NCBI RefSeq assembly: GCF_032854445.1
Contig: NC_088304.1
Coordinates: 4,030,001 to 4,094,000, forward strand
Direction of reading: 5' to 3'
DNA from: Liolophura sinensis
Taxonomy: Eukaryota > Mollusca > Polyplacophora > Chitonida > Chitonidae
Length of the DNA stretch: 64,000 bases
Positions 34,128 to 46,164 of this stretch are shown in pieces. The notes beneath the pieces are model-generated. The model was not told the origin of the DNA. It was given only the letters and a program-made list of their open reading frames with translations, and did no database searches. Numbering within the stretch: position 1 is the stretch's first letter; each line of letters begins with the position of its first letter. The position numbers and the translations under genes were made by a program.

Positions 34128-34282
34128 TCTGGTGTTTTATGCCGTACTCAAGAATACTTCATTTATCCGACGGTGGCCAGCATAATGGTGGGAGGAAACC
34201 GGGTAGAGACCACCACCATCCTGAGACTGCTGGCAGACCGTCCCACGTACGGCCAGAGAGGAAGCCAGCGTGCGCTGTTCGA
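34128..34282 (-). mobile_element. SINE fragment
   Basis: Minus-strand copy lacking the tRNA head. It shows tggtgttttatgccgtactc, cgacggtggccagcataatg and cacgtacggccagagaggaa. Confidence 0.85.
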
Positions 34283-34448
34283 TATTGAACATTCTGACAC
34301 TGTTTCATCGTGCAGTGGCCATCTTTTTGTTTCAATAAAAAAAGAGTCTTAGTCGTACTATAGTGATCTAGAACACTGGCCTTTGACGAATGAGAAGTTC
34401 GTGTTGGAAAATTTCTTCTGTTTACTTGGCGGGTATCGGGAAATTTAT

Positions 34449-34890
34449 CTTATGTCTTGTTACTTGCCGAGGTTATTTTTTTGTTTGTTTGTTTGTTTTT
34501 TTGGCCCGGGCCGTTATGCCTGAATCCAATCTTATTGAATTACTTACTTGACTGGTGTTTTACGTCGTATTCAAGAGTATTTCACCTGTACGACGGTGAC
34601 CAGTATCATGGTGAGAGGAAACCCGGGGGCGCCCGGGGAAAACCAACTTCCATCCTCAGGTTACTAACAGATCTTCCCACGTACGACCATAGGGAAGCCA
34701 GCATGAGCTGGACCCGAGTTCACCGCGGCTGCTTTGGATACAGCCTTAGGTGTGATGTAAAACTCCATGCTATCAATTGAACAACATGGGAATAAAACTG
34801 ATTTGAACTGAAAGAAGAATTTGTATTATGCACCGGCGGAGGTATTTTATGCAATGTTATCGACGTATTAATCATTTATTTAGTTATTTA
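34449..34890. repeat. Left copy of a ~450-bp duplication flanking the gap
   Basis: This stretch is almost identical to 35091-35548 on the other side of the N run. It contains a minus-strand SINE (about 34548-34740). The copies differ in the length of the T-rich run, in a six-base insertion (ggccta) in the right copy, and at a few single bases. That is allele-level divergence. Confidence 0.9.
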
Positions 34891-35090
34891 NNNNNNNNNN
34901 NNNNNNNNNNNNNNNNNNNNNNNNNNNNNNNNNNNNNNNNNNNNNNNNNNNNNNNNNNNNNNNNNNNNNNNNNNNNNNNNNNNNNNNNNNNNNNNNNNNN
35001 NNNNNNNNNNNNNNNNNNNNNNNNNNNNNNNNNNNNNNNNNNNNNNNNNNNNNNNNNNNNNNNNNNNNNNNNNNNNNNNNNNNNNNNNNN
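34891..35090. other. Assembly gap of 200 N
   Basis: Exactly 200 N, a conventional scaffold gap size. The open frames spanning it are meaningless. Confidence 0.99.
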
Positions 35091-35548
35091 CTTATGTCTT
35101 GTTACTTGCCAAGGTTTTTTTTTTTTTTTTTTTTTGTTGTTTGTTTGTTTTTTGGCCCGGGCCGTTATACCTGAATCCAATCTTATTGAATTACTTACTT
35201 GACTGGTGTTTTACGTCGTATTCAAGAATATTTCACCTGTACGACGGTGACCAGCATCATGGTGAGAGGAAACCCGGGGGCGCCCGGGGAAAACCAACTT
35301 CAATCCTCAGGTTACTAACAGATCTTCCCACGTAGGCCTACGACCATAGGGAAGCCAGCATGAGCTGGACCCCGAGTTCACCGCGGCTGCTTTGGATACA
35401 GCCTTAGGTGTGATGTAAAACTCCATGCTATCAATTGAACAACATGCGAATAAAACTGATTTGAACTGAAAGAAGAATTTGTATTATGCACCGGCGGAGG
35501 TATTTTATGCAATGTTACCGACGTATTAAGCATTTATTTAGTTATTTA
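35091..35548. repeat. Right copy of the duplication flanking the gap
   Basis: See 34449-34890. It includes a minus-strand SINE at about 35197-35405. Left and right copies end in the same ttagttattta string, the left exactly at the gap. Confidence 0.9.
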
Positions 35549-35561
35549 TTTATTTATTTAT

Positions 35562-36050
35562 TAGTTATTTTACACAGTACTCAGGTAGAATATTTCACTC
35601 ACATGACGGCAACCAGTATTATGGTTGCAGGAAAACGGGCATGACCATCTGCAGGTTACTCGCAGATCTTCTCACTTACGTCCGAAGAGGAAGCCAGTAT
35701 TAGCTGTATTTGAACTCACAGCTACTGCATTGGTAAGAGATTCCTGATTGGGACCTCCGTGGCTCAGTTGGTTAGCGCGCTAGCGCAGCGTAATGACCCA
35801 GGAGTCTCTCACCAATGCGGTCGCTGTGAGTTCAAGTCCAGCTCATGCTGGCTTCCTCTCCGGCCGTATGTGAGAAGGTCTATCAGCCCGGTTTCCGCCC
35901 ACCATAATGCTGGCCGCCGTCGTATAAGTGAAATATTCTTGAGTACGGCGTAAAACACCAATCAAAAAAAAAAAAAAAAAAAAAAAGATTCCTGATTCAT
36001 TTCACAGCGCTGGCACGCAATAATCATCTCAGCCACCTCTTCAGCTTAAG
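35562..36050 (-). mobile_element. Older SINE interrupted by a younger one
   Basis: A diverged minus-strand SINE runs from 35562 to about 35749 and resumes at 35986 with its tRNA-like head (gcgctggcacgcaataatca). The interruption is the full-length plus-strand SINE at 35750-35985. Confidence 0.8.
35750..35985 (+). mobile_element. Full-length young SINE with target-site duplication
   Basis: The best copy in the window. Head: ctccgtggctcagttggtta (A box at 35760-35771). B box: gagttcaagtcc (near 35830). Body: gctggcttcctctccggccg. Tail: gtacggcgtaaaacaccaat, then a ~23-base A run. The 12-base string agattcctgatt stands on both sides (35738-35749 and 35986-35997) as a target-site duplication. 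This shows insertion by reverse transcription. Its sequence can serve as a consensus for the family. The head looks like a tRNA but is not a tRNA gene, because it lacks the 3' half of the cloverleaf. Confidence 0.95.
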
Positions 36051-36523
36051 GAGATCTTCAAGGCTTATATAATGGTTTACATGACAATATAATTTTTTCC
36101 ATGTATGGTTGCCGTCATATGTTTTTTTCCACGGAATGTATATACATTAATTTTATACTCTCGCTTTACTATTCCGTGAGCTCCCCTATCTCACTTAGGG
36201 CAAGATAAAGGGCAGTATTTCACAGCCGTTCAAATCCGGCCCAGGAGAGACAAATTTGTAGATTCCCCAGCTGTGCGAAACCCTGGTGACAGCCAGTAAG
36301 CGATCGTTTGTGCACTCCAACGTGAGCTGAGCAGAGCTTCTCGCCATTAACAAGTGGACCCGATTGTTTGGTTATTTTGTGCAAACAGGCGAACTCTACC
36401 AGGAGAAACTAACACGTTATCAACATGTAGTATCAGGAGAATTTAATTTCTAATATAAGGTGGAGGGAGACAAAAGCATAACATCTTTCATTCATAATTT
36501 TATTTTTATTTATTTATTTATTT

Positions 36524-36650
36524 ATTTATTTAGTGTTATACGCCGTATTACATGGTAAGAATATTTCACTTACACGACGGCGGTCAGGTCTAAGGGTTGA
36601 TAAAACCAGAGTAAATTACTGACCTTAGCCACGTATTTACCTTGCAAAAA
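36524..36650 (-). mobile_element. SINE fragment
   Basis: A diverged minus-strand copy with ttatacgccgtattacatgg and atttcacttacacgacggcg. Only the 3' part is recognisable. Confidence 0.7.
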
Positions 36651-36824
36651 CCAGAACTCTAGAATAAATACGAGGCCTAACGTTTCAGTTTACAAAAGTT
36701 ACAAAACTATAAATGTACAGATATTTGGTTCCAAGTATGTTTAATTGCTATCTAATTTCCGTAATTTTCAAAGCTCTAATCCATTCTGTTAGTCCTACTT
36801 TTTGAACAACATGGGGGCAGATTC

Positions 36825-36964
36825 ACTTCCGGAAAGAGCAGACGCTGAATTTTAAAGATTTTATTAAGAGTTTAAAGAGAGTGTGATGTAAGGTCATATC
36901 TTAGTAACCAAAATGAGCTTTAAAGGAATCGAGGATTTTATAGCGAATTCTCAGTGAAATGAAG
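36825..36964 (+). promoter_or_regulatory. Possible first untranslated exon and ETS-type site of the PH-domain gene
   Basis: cacttccggaaag at about 36824-36836 is a palindromic ETS-type site. About 130 bases later gtgaaatgaag is followed by the consensus donor GTAAGT (36965). The next good acceptor on this strand is at 38567, just before the PH-domain gene. A short upstream reading frame would result if the two are joined. No transcript evidence is available. Confidence 0.3.
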
Positions 36965-36965
36965 G

Positions 36966-38204
36966 TAAGTTGGAAGGTAAATTTTCGTTACGGCATTTAT
37001 GATAGTGTTTGGGCCCATGAGGAGTCCAGTTTTCGATGAAAACAAAACAACAATAGTGTAAAACTTGCGTATAATCTTACTTGTTTTAACTACGATTATG
37101 CGTTAAAATTGTTGATTAAAAGATGAAATGAATGTGAATCAGTATGTTTTGTTTTATATTTTTGAAAATTATTATTCGCAATTATTCTAACCGCCTAGCC
37201 GCAACTGCTCCAGCGGTTACTGAAGTAACGTTTCAAAGCTGGAAATTCGACCCCCCACCTTTCAATTTAGGCCAAACATCACTATCACTGCCCTCCACTG
37301 GAACACCGGAAACCTGCTTCGAAGTGATGTTGGAAAATAGCACTGGCAACCATCTTGTCATTTGCACAAATAAACTTCTGTTTAAGGTACAGGATGCACA
37401 AAGGCAACAGTGTACGCATTCACACAGAATTTAGCAGTTCATAAATTTTCAATAGGACAGCATGGTGGCTGGAGACCTGTTCAGGTGAATGAGGGGAAGA
37501 TATTTTGTTTCAAATGAATTAAAGTGGCAGGGAAAATATGATTAGGGAGGGGGCTTCCTCAGTGTTTCTACTTCATGCAGAGTGCAGTTCGGACTAAAGT
37601 GAAAGGTGCGGGAATGAACTTCCACCTTTGAACTGGGTACCATTTGCGATGATGGTGCATACGTTTGTTCAGTAACCATCGCAGCATATGCAACTGGGCT
37701 CAGTGGTTGTATAATCAGGTGGGTGACTTAACTGTTCAACCTAGATACTTTGCATCTATGACGACTTCGTTGTATTTAATTCGGGTGGTACTGATGCCGG
37801 CTCTTCCCCTGAGACACAGCCTGAGGCTGCCGGCCAAGTCTGTCAGTTTCTCCCTTGATTATGAAAGCCTAATCATGATCGGCCCAAACAGAAAAGCAGG
37901 CAGGAACTTACCGCTGGAGTAGTTTGATAATCCAAAAAGGTCAGACCACATCACTAAATTTGACAACACTGTTGGAGACATTTTCAAGTTTACCCTTAAT
38001 TCATCATAATGACATCATTTTGGAAAATTAATACATGCATGACATATTGTAGCTGCACACATCATCAGTAAAAAAAGGAGGGAACTAAGAGATATGGCTG
38101 GTGGACTCAGGGTGGTTTTCGGGACTCAACATCAATAACAGCCCCTAGTCCAGTAAGTGGGAATGTTTGGTGTGTGTAGATAACCACACCGTTAGTTTAT
38201 ACTG
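36966..38204. other. Probable intron or upstream region of the PH-domain gene
   Basis: No recognisable coding exon. The frames at 37144-37434 and 37665-37922 have no domain I can name. Confidence 0.4.
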
Positions 38205-38370
38205 ACATCGGGCCAACCAGTTCTATTTCCTAGCTCTAACCTCTCAGTGCTGAGTGCCCAGTGAGGCAGTCGCAAGCAACATTTTTAAAGTTTTTCGTAT
38301 CACACAACCCAGGTTTGATCCTAGGTCTCCCAACTTTGAGGCTGACTCTCTAAACATTAGGCCACTTAAG
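38205..38370 (-). mobile_element. SINE, second family, copy
   Basis: A minus-strand copy with aacctctcagtgctgagtgc, tttttaaagtttttcgtatc and aacccaggtttgatcctagg. It lies upstream of the PH-domain gene's acceptor. Confidence 0.75.
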
Positions 38371-38567
38371 AGATCCCCAGTCCATTATAACATTATAACA
38401 AGTTTTTATAAATGCACAGTATCTAGTTCAACCATGGACAGTTGGTTGATCATTGCAGAGAAAATGTGAGTGTCTACTTTTCAGTAAAAATGCCTGTTTT
38501 ACTTTGTGTGTATGTCTGGGGTTTTAACAAAAGTCAAACAGTTTAATGCCGTCTTTTCTGTTTTCAG

Positions 38568-38629
38568 GCAACAATGTGATTATCTTGTGAAGAAAACTTT
38601 TAATTAGCCTCCAGAATCTGTGAAGCACC
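38568..38629 (+). other. 5' UTR part of the coding exon of the PH-domain gene
   Basis: A good acceptor (cttttctgttttcag, ending 38567) precedes 62 bases of untranslated sequence and the ATG at 38630. In-frame stops lie upstream of the ATG. Confidence 0.6.
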
Positions 38630-39499
38630 ATGAAAATTAATGAGAAAACTCTCATAGCTTATGCCATTTCCCCATCGCCTCCAGATAAGGAAGGCCTTCT
38701 GCTGAAGAAAGGAGAGGTAAACAAAGGCTTTCAGAAGCGATGGTTCGCCTTGAAAGGAAACCTTCTGTTTTACTATGAGAAGAAGGGTGACAAAGAACCA
38801 GTGGGTGTCATTGTTTTGGAAGACTGTACTATTGAGTGTTTTGACAGTGGGGATGGTTTCTCATTTATGATCAACTTTCCAGGCTCACACAGTCGAACGT
38901 ACATTCTGAGTGCAGACAGTCAAGAGGAAATGGAGTCATGGATGAAGGCACTGTCTTGCTCAAGTTATGACTACATGAAACTGCTGGTGTCAGACCTCCA
39001 GCGAAAGCTGGATGAGGTCAATAAGGATGAGACTAGCAAGCTGGTTCACATGGGAGACAGAGCGTCCAGAATGGTGTCGCGCACTTACTCTGATGCATTT
39101 AGTCCAAAAATGGAAGGGGTGGATACAGCTGAGGAGGCATTGATATCATTTGGGGATAACTCCTCGGCCAGCGGTACTGGCAGTCAAAACAGCACGCCCA
39201 TGGAACGCTTTAACCCCTTCGACCCACCTAGCTCCAAGGGGGTGGTGAATGGTGGACAACCAGTGCTTGCCCCACCTCCCGTGGCATCTATGCGCAATGC
39301 CCATCAGATGCGCAAGGCCCAAAGCCTCCCCGACCGCCATCATAAACCGAGGACGTTTAGTGAAATGCACGAAGAATTTGGACAGCTGATCAAGGATCGC
39401 TTAAAGCAGTCAACACTGGCAGAGACAGACAGCAAACCTAAAGCATCACCAAGAAATCAACCCAAGTCCTTGTCGCTAAATCTTCCCACAAATACGTAA
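38630..39499 (+). CDS. PHETA: Sesquipedalian-like (PHETA/FAM109) PH-domain protein
   Basis: A 289-residue protein in one coding exon. Residues ~18-112 form a PH domain (KEGLLLKKGEVNKGFQKRWF, LKGNLLFYYE, EPVGVIVLEDCTIE, ending EEMESWMKALS). A helix with coiled-coil character follows (YDYMKLLVSDLQRKLDEV). Near the C-terminus RTFSEMHEEFG (241-251) carries the F&H motif (F243, H247) by which Sesquipedalians bind the ASH-RhoGAP part of the phosphatases OCRL and INPP5B. In vertebrates these proteins act in endosomal sorting and recycling to the Golgi. The length fits the family. An NPF tripeptide at 195-197 could bind EH-domain proteins. Invertebrates often have one gene for the vertebrate pair, so 1 or 2 is not assigned. 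Confidence 0.9.
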   Translation: MKINEKTLIAYAISPSPPDKEGLLLKKGEVNKGFQKRWFALKGNLLFYYEKKGDKEPVGVIVLEDCTIECFDSGDGFSFMINFPGSHSRTYILSADSQEEMESWMKALSCSSYDYMKLLVSDLQRKLDEVNKDETSKLVHMGDRASRMVSRTYSDAFSPKMEGVDTAEEALISFGDNSSASGTGSQNSTPMERFNPFDPPSSKGVVNGGQPVLAPPPVASMRNAHQMRKAQSLPDRHHKPRTFSEMHEEFGQLIKDRLKQSTLAETDSKPKASPRNQPKSLSLNLPTNT

Positions 39500-42189
39500 A
39501 AGTAATAATACAGCATACTTGTATATCAAGGCCTGATTATCTCCCTTTGTAAAGGAATAAAAGCTGTTAGAGAGGGGTCTAGAAAATGTCACACGGACAC
39601 TAGCTTTTCGTTTTAAACACATGTAGTTACACAGGCAAGAAAATTTTATTCCCGTTTAGCCTTTTGCTTGAGTTGTTACTCTTTTATGTCTCAAATGGTC
39701 AATTGATGTAAAAAAGACAAATATTTCTCCTTACCTTGAGGCCCACATCGTAAATGCTGTTGATTTTAACAGATTATCTTTGTCCTTACTAGTCCTGAGC
39801 AAGAAAGTTTGATGTGATGGGAAGATAATGGTGGTGTTAACTTCTTATAATGGCTAATTGGCTCAATGTGTATTCACTGCACCCTGTTCCCCTTCATTGT
39901 AACTAGACATTATGACAATTACATACATGTTGTAGTATGCTAGCTTCATGCACATCTTCTCTTAAAGGGAAGGTCATCTATAAAGCCATTGTGATTTTTC
40001 ACGTAGTAATAGTAACAGTTAGGTTTATTTAGTAATATTTTTCATTTGAGACTGCATGTAAGTATTGCTTCTGTTACCAAGAGAGATTATTCTATTACTA
40101 ACCAAAAAAGGGAATGTCATTAGAGTGTTGTTTTATCTGAAGAATGGCTTTTTATTGAAACTTTTAGAACCATGTCTGGATACATGTATGTAATCTTGCA
40201 TGTCAGTCACTGACATGGTGTTCCCTCTCCACACTCAGTGCTTGCCCTAGAAAAGAAGAACAAGATGGTAGCCTTTGGTCACTATTATCTTGCTATGAGG
40301 TGATGAAACTAGTGATTTTAAATCTGTACTTACCTCAAATATTAGTTCAATATTGAAGTCTTGAAATTTAGTAATTAACAGGTATACATCTATCTTTTGC
40401 CAATTTTATCAATACTTAATGCTGTCGTGTTTTTATTTTATTAGGAAAGATGTCCTGTGAAATATTTTTAATGCATAGTTTGTTGCTTTTATTTTTCTCA
40501 TACTTTACACTGTATGTTAAAATTGTGTTTCTTTATTTTATTTTTGAAGGCTTAAACGTTGACATCTTTGTTAATGTTTCTTAATTTTTCACCTTTAGGT
40601 GTAATAAGTTAATGGTTAAGATTTTTAATTACCTAATGAGACACTGAAGAAAGTTAATTTCTTTAAAATTCTGCATGCGCATAATGAGATTTTTAACATG
40701 AATTTTCAATATCTCGGATGAGTATGTGTGTACATGAAATCTGGAATCAATCTTTTACGACATCTAAATTCTTAAAGGGCCAAAGTTTATTTGTAGAAAT
40801 AGTATAATGAGGACTATGATGAAATGTGCAAAATAGCATCCCAGGCATTAGGGTATGACACAATCAGTTACCAGCGGAATTTCTTTTTGCTGCTGATGTT
40901 CTTTTTTTACAAGACAATCCATGAAGTGTCAAAAACTCCCAAATTTTTGTTTGAGGTTAATAGTAGCTTATAATAACTAACTGTTTGTTCTGTTAGCGCA
41001 ACATCTCAGCAGGTGGGAGCCCTTAAAAATTAAAGCAATATTCGTCACTTTCTAGGTTTCCAAATGACAGAATATAGCATATAAAATGAAAAATATGACA
41101 AATGAGAAGTACATCGGAGTTTATAACCTGAGATCATTTGTTTTTTGATGTTTTTAATTCAAGGGTGGTAACCCATACATGTAAATTGCGAAATATGGGA
41201 GAGAATGCAGAGAGCATAAAAATGTATGAACAGGTGAAGAATATCACAGAAAAGGTAACAAATAATTGACTGGTACAGACTTTATTATAGATTCTTAAAT
41301 GGATATTAACTTTGATGACAACTTTGCACTAGGTAATAACATACATTTATAATTATTATTTTCACTCTATATTTTGAAGTCAACAAATGTGTATCTTACA
41401 GCTTTACTCTTCATTTAACTTCATGGCAAAACTTTCTGTAAAACCTCAGAAATGTGTGTAATATAATAATGTTCTATTTTTGTTATGAATCTGTAGGCCT
41501 GTAATGTTTTTTTTTAACATTTTGGTACATAATTAGCATAATCTGTACATTTTTAACAAGAGATTATGACAGTCAAGCTAAAGATGGCTTTTTTATACAT
41601 TTTCTTGTGTTTTTTTTTACCCATGGAATAAGTTTCCATGAAATATTTGCTCATAATATATGAGTTCATTAATACAATCAGAATGCAATAGTAGACAATG
41701 GAACAAACTGAAGAACATGTCTAATATGTGTAACGTAGTTGCTGCCTAATGTGATGTACATGTACACTGTTTGTGGATATTTATGTGTTATGCATTAACA
41801 GTACACATGCACATGTGTGTGTTTATTTTGTAATGTCTACACTTGTGGTGTCAAATACTGCCATTATTCAAGCTGTTTACATGAAGCATGTTCATAACAG
41901 CTTAGATCATGTGGGAAAATGTAGCAGACTTAGTATATTGTCAAATGTACATGTCGTTTTCCCCTCTCTGCACTGACTTGCGGCTTTAAAGTAGAACAAA
42001 ATTAACCTATAGTCCCAGCCAGTCAGCTGTTTTTTTAATCAAATTATTTTTCCATATTTTTGGAAGTGGTGTCTACGCCACGCTTCATTTACTTATTTTG
42101 GAACAAATGTGATTGGTTCTTTGGCTGTTTTTATTTCTCCATTTAAAGAAGAATCTTTTAGGCAGTCTGAAAGCAGGGCCTACCCTTAC

Positions 42190-42440
42190 CCTTATAAGTT
42201 GTACTAGAGGTATACTTGAGGTATATCTGAGGTGTTCTGTTGGGGTGTATCTGAAAGGAGGTGTGGCTAAGGTATAGTAGAGGTGTATCTGAGGTGTATA
42301 GAATGTGTATCTGAGGTACTGCCAGTTATGAAAATGGGTACCTCAGGTACACCTATAGTACACCTCAGTGGCCTGTGTACCCTGTAAATATTAGGTAAAA
42401 AAATATGATGCCTGAGATGTATCTGAGGTATAGCTGAGGT
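42190..42440. repeat. Degenerate GAGGTGTATCTG-type repeats, patch 1
   Basis: Many short, irregular copies of gaggtgtatctgaggt, some inverted (ggtacctcaggtacacctat). The spacing varies, so this is not a clean tandem array. A second patch lies at 43060-43330. Confidence 0.65.
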
Positions 42441-43059
42441 ACATGCTTATAGGCATGGTGGATGTATAGTGTTTTCACTTTTATTTTGACAGAGAACAAG
42501 CTCAAAACACTTAAATATTGGCTGTATGAATTATAGATAGATTTAAGCAAGTAAGTGCATGCTATTCTTTGTTCACAGTATCTGTAAATCTCAGCTGACT
42601 TACAGCAACAAGTGATATACATTTACACGAAGTTTTCTAGCTGCTTGGTCAAAATTTAGTGCTACTCCTTTTCTAAGCCTTTTAGAACTGTCCCAAGTGC
42701 CCAAAAATGTTACAAATTCTGTCCCAGGAAGTATCAATCTGTGCATAATTGGTTTGCTTTCTCACAGCCTAGAATATATGTACAACTTGTTCACTGCAGC
42801 CATCTTGGAATGATTATGGGCAAGTATATCCATGCTCTGTGATTGGTGAATATTTGCACATTGAATAGCAAGTCATAATAGGGTGAGGTAAAAGCTACTA
42901 TTTATTTAGTAAAAAAATTTTTTTTGCACGAAAATGTTTGTAATTTTGTACTCACGATTTTGTCTGAAGTAAAATGTAAATCTGATCTCTTGTTTTAAAA
43001 CTTTAAAAGCATGGTGTGCCTGAAGTACATGACCACTAAATTATAATTAAAAACTCTCA

Positions 43060-43330
43060 AAGTTGCTAAGGTGTACCTGAAGTACATCATTCATGTTTTT
43101 AACTTTCAAAGTTTCTAAGGTGTACCTGAGGTGTTGATTTTTTGCAAAGTTCCTTAGGCACATATGTGGTATAGCTATCGGGCTAGGGTGTACTTGAGGT
43201 ACAGTACACCTCAGATAATATAGATGGGCTGTACACCGCATCTATACCTCACACTAAGGTGTACATGAGGCATACACCTCATCTATACCTCACACTGAGG
43301 TGTCTGTACACCACATGTCTGTAAGGGTAC
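43060..43330. repeat. Degenerate GAGGTGTATCTG-type repeats, patch 2
   Basis: aaggtgtacctgaagtacat, aaggtgtacctgaggtgttg and cacctcatctatacctcaca show the same motif in both orientations. The core aggtgtacct is close to a palindrome. Confidence 0.65.
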
Positions 43331-45184
43331 TTTCAAAATCTTTTTTGCAGACAGTTGAATACAGAACAAAGAAATGAGAAACCAGACTTCTTATATCTAG
43401 ATTGCAAAGATCTGTGACAGTGGACCCAGGTGTTCTTCAGATGTAGTATAAAGCCAGTTAGTATTGGAAGTGGCTACTAGATCTGTCTGTGTTGAGACTG
43501 GAAAATAAAGTAGATCGTATCAAGTTTGGTATGTAGAGACCTCGTCAGCATTTTGAACTAGATCAGTTTCAGTTCAGACAGTATGCCATGAGACTGCAAC
43601 TTATTAATGTAGACAGGATTATACGAGTACTGATATTAATTTTTGATATTTATAACACTTTGTGTCTGAAAAAGAAATATTATAATTTGAACTTCAGTGT
43701 AAATAGCATGTTTTGTGTTGGAAAAGTCCCTGTGTAGATTGTTAGTATTATGTTCATGTCCAGCTTACCAGAAGTATGATATCATATGATAGGCCGGAGT
43801 TGTTGCAACACAAATTAATTCAATAAGTATTTCCTGTTTTAAAGGTAATTTATTTTTAAGTTATAATAACATGGGTTTTTCTTGCACAATTGAAGCATTA
43901 ATATGCATGTACATGGTATATTTATGTTCAGCATTGTCTCAAAAATTAAAGATTTACATAAGGTTAAGTCTTTCTACTGCTGCATGTGTGTTTATGGAAA
44001 TCAGACTAAAATCTGTTGGAAAGTCGCACTAAACAGAATACTGGTACCTCACAAATTCTTTTGATCTCAGAAAATGTGGGAGAAAGAGACCAGTTTAGAT
44101 TGTGTGAAAATGTTTGGGAAATGATTTTATGTAAGGATTAGTTTGTGTCAATAAAGATGCAAGCTTCATAAAACTCTGCGGATTATTTCTCTAAACCCTG
44201 CTGTTCTCTTTAAATGTTTCAAAATATTGGTTTTGAATTAATATTGGTTGTAAAGGTGGTTGAAGAGTGTGAAGAAGTAGGGTAGTGTTGTGCCATTGTA
44301 ATATTTAATGTTGTTTGTTTGACATTTATCTTCTCCTCTCTTTTTTTTTCCTTTTTTGTTACTGATGCTTTTTCTATGTCATGTATGTAACACAATCAAA
44401 CTTCCTGATTGCCTTCAGCACAAATGCCTGCTAATACATGCAGGCAACATTATACGTAGCTTGATTATGCTGTGATATCAGATTATGTGCTATGTACATT
44501 CTTTGATTGCAATATAGTTCTATGTTATGATCACCTGTGACTGTGGAGGGTGCTTGTTTGAGGATATTTTTGGTGTGTGTTTGTTGCAGATATTGAATCG
44601 TAAAACATTTTAACAGTTTGGGCACTGGCAACATTTTAATACTTTGAAATGATGAATGTTTTTATTTGGTTAGAACACATCTGTTCTATAGATTACTGCA
44701 GCGCAGGGTGTGGTACATAATTACAGCTGTTAAAATATTGATATGATCAACTGTAAAAAAAAAATGCAGCAATTATTTTTAGCCATTATAATTCACTTGT
44801 TCACTTTTATATTTCTGTTGGAGAAGTCTTGTAACTTACATGTGGTCATGATAGGCTGCTGAATAGATCTTTATGACATGGATTTTTATTAATGCATTTA
44901 ATTTGCAGAGGAAAATCCTTTCCAATGTACAAAATGACTTTCTGAGTGCAGTTTGCTTTGGTCTCTTGAGTGTCATTTTATCACTTTTTTTCATGTGATA
45001 AGCTGTGTTTTTTTTTAGCAGAATAAAAAGGAAACACAATATCACATAGGTCTCCACACTAGCTGCTCCATTTCATGTGATTGGTGGTCTTTATTTTATT
45101 CACCCCACTTACTACAGTTCACCATTTTTCAAGAAACAGGTAATGCATTAGAAGAGTATTGTACTCATTGACATTTATATAATC

Positions 45185-45290
45185 CCCTCCCCTCAGCCCC
45201 TTGTACACCCTACCCCCACCCAGGCCCTTATACCCACCCACCCACCCCTGCTCAGCCCCTTATACACGCACCCCCCCCCCCATCAAGCCA
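45185..45290. repeat. C-rich low-complexity stretch
   Basis: Runs of C and CCCA with two copies of tcagccccttrtacac. The other strand would be G-rich. It is non-coding. Confidence 0.8.
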
Positions 45291-46164
45291 GAAGAAAAAA
45301 AAGAAAGAAAACTAGTTAACCCTGGCATAAGCCTTGAATGATTAAAGTAAAAGAAAGCTAAAATATGAAGTAAGATTCATTGTACAGACAACTGAAAACT
45401 ATGCATAAAATACTTTCATTTATTTTTTTCAGATTTTTTAAAGAGTGTTGAAAGGCATTCAAATATTTGAATACTATGGCGGGCTTTGTAAGCCATACTG
45501 ATGATATCTAGGAACTCTGACATCACATCACCTTTTTTTCTTGATGTTCACCAAAAGAAAGGAATTTTTGGGAACATTGCTTCAGTAATCTTTTACTTAT
45601 AGATAAAAAGAGTTATTCCAAGCTTCAGTGTTGTAGGTGGAGAAACTTCCTGTGACGTTAGAGTTTCTAAACCCTGATAGTATGGTCCATAAAGCCCTGT
45701 AGAATTAAAATGTTTAAAGACCTTTTCACAAAAATCTAAAAAATAAATGAAAGTATATTTATGCATAGTTTCAAGTGGTCTGTTTAGTGACGAATACTGC
45801 AATTTTTAGAGGTCTTTTCCTTTAAGGTCCTAGTTGTACCACATACATGTAGGTAATGATTTCTCACGCTTTTATCATAGTCTCTTAGATATTTAATTCC
45901 ACCATGATGTTATATTGTTGCATAATGAAATGTGATATTGTAATTGCGCTTTGTAATTGCGCTTTGTAATATATATATATATATTTAGTTTTGTTTGCTA
46001 ATATTTTTCAGTGCTTTGTCAAATACACTGCCTTAATCCGTAAACACTGTTGTCCTTAGTGTTGTTATTCCTCCACAAATATCTAGTCAAATGCGTAGCA
46101 TTAAGCCGTCCACAAATTTCATGTGGCTGTTGAAGTGGTTTACTATAGGCCTACTTGAAGTTCA

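Larger units (their letters stand above)
39500..46150 (+). other. Long AT-rich 3' UTR and/or intergenic DNA after the PH-domain gene
   Basis: 6.6 kb with no recognisable coding exon on either strand and few repeats, rich in T runs and ATTTA strings. Candidate polyadenylation signals are AATAAA at about 39556 and 44150-44155. A long 3' UTR ending near 44.17 kb is possible. Two patches of a degenerate repeat containing aggtgtaccTgaggt occur at 42190-42440 and 43060-43330. Confidence 0.45.

Noticed and set aside
34828-35202. Open frames across the N run
   Set aside because: They consist mostly of undetermined bases.
35755-35845. tRNA gene
   Set aside because: A and B boxes are present but the sequence continues as a SINE with body, tail, A run and target duplication.
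39146-39370. Minus-strand frame inside the PH-domain gene
   Set aside because: It is antisense shadow of a well-supported coding exon.
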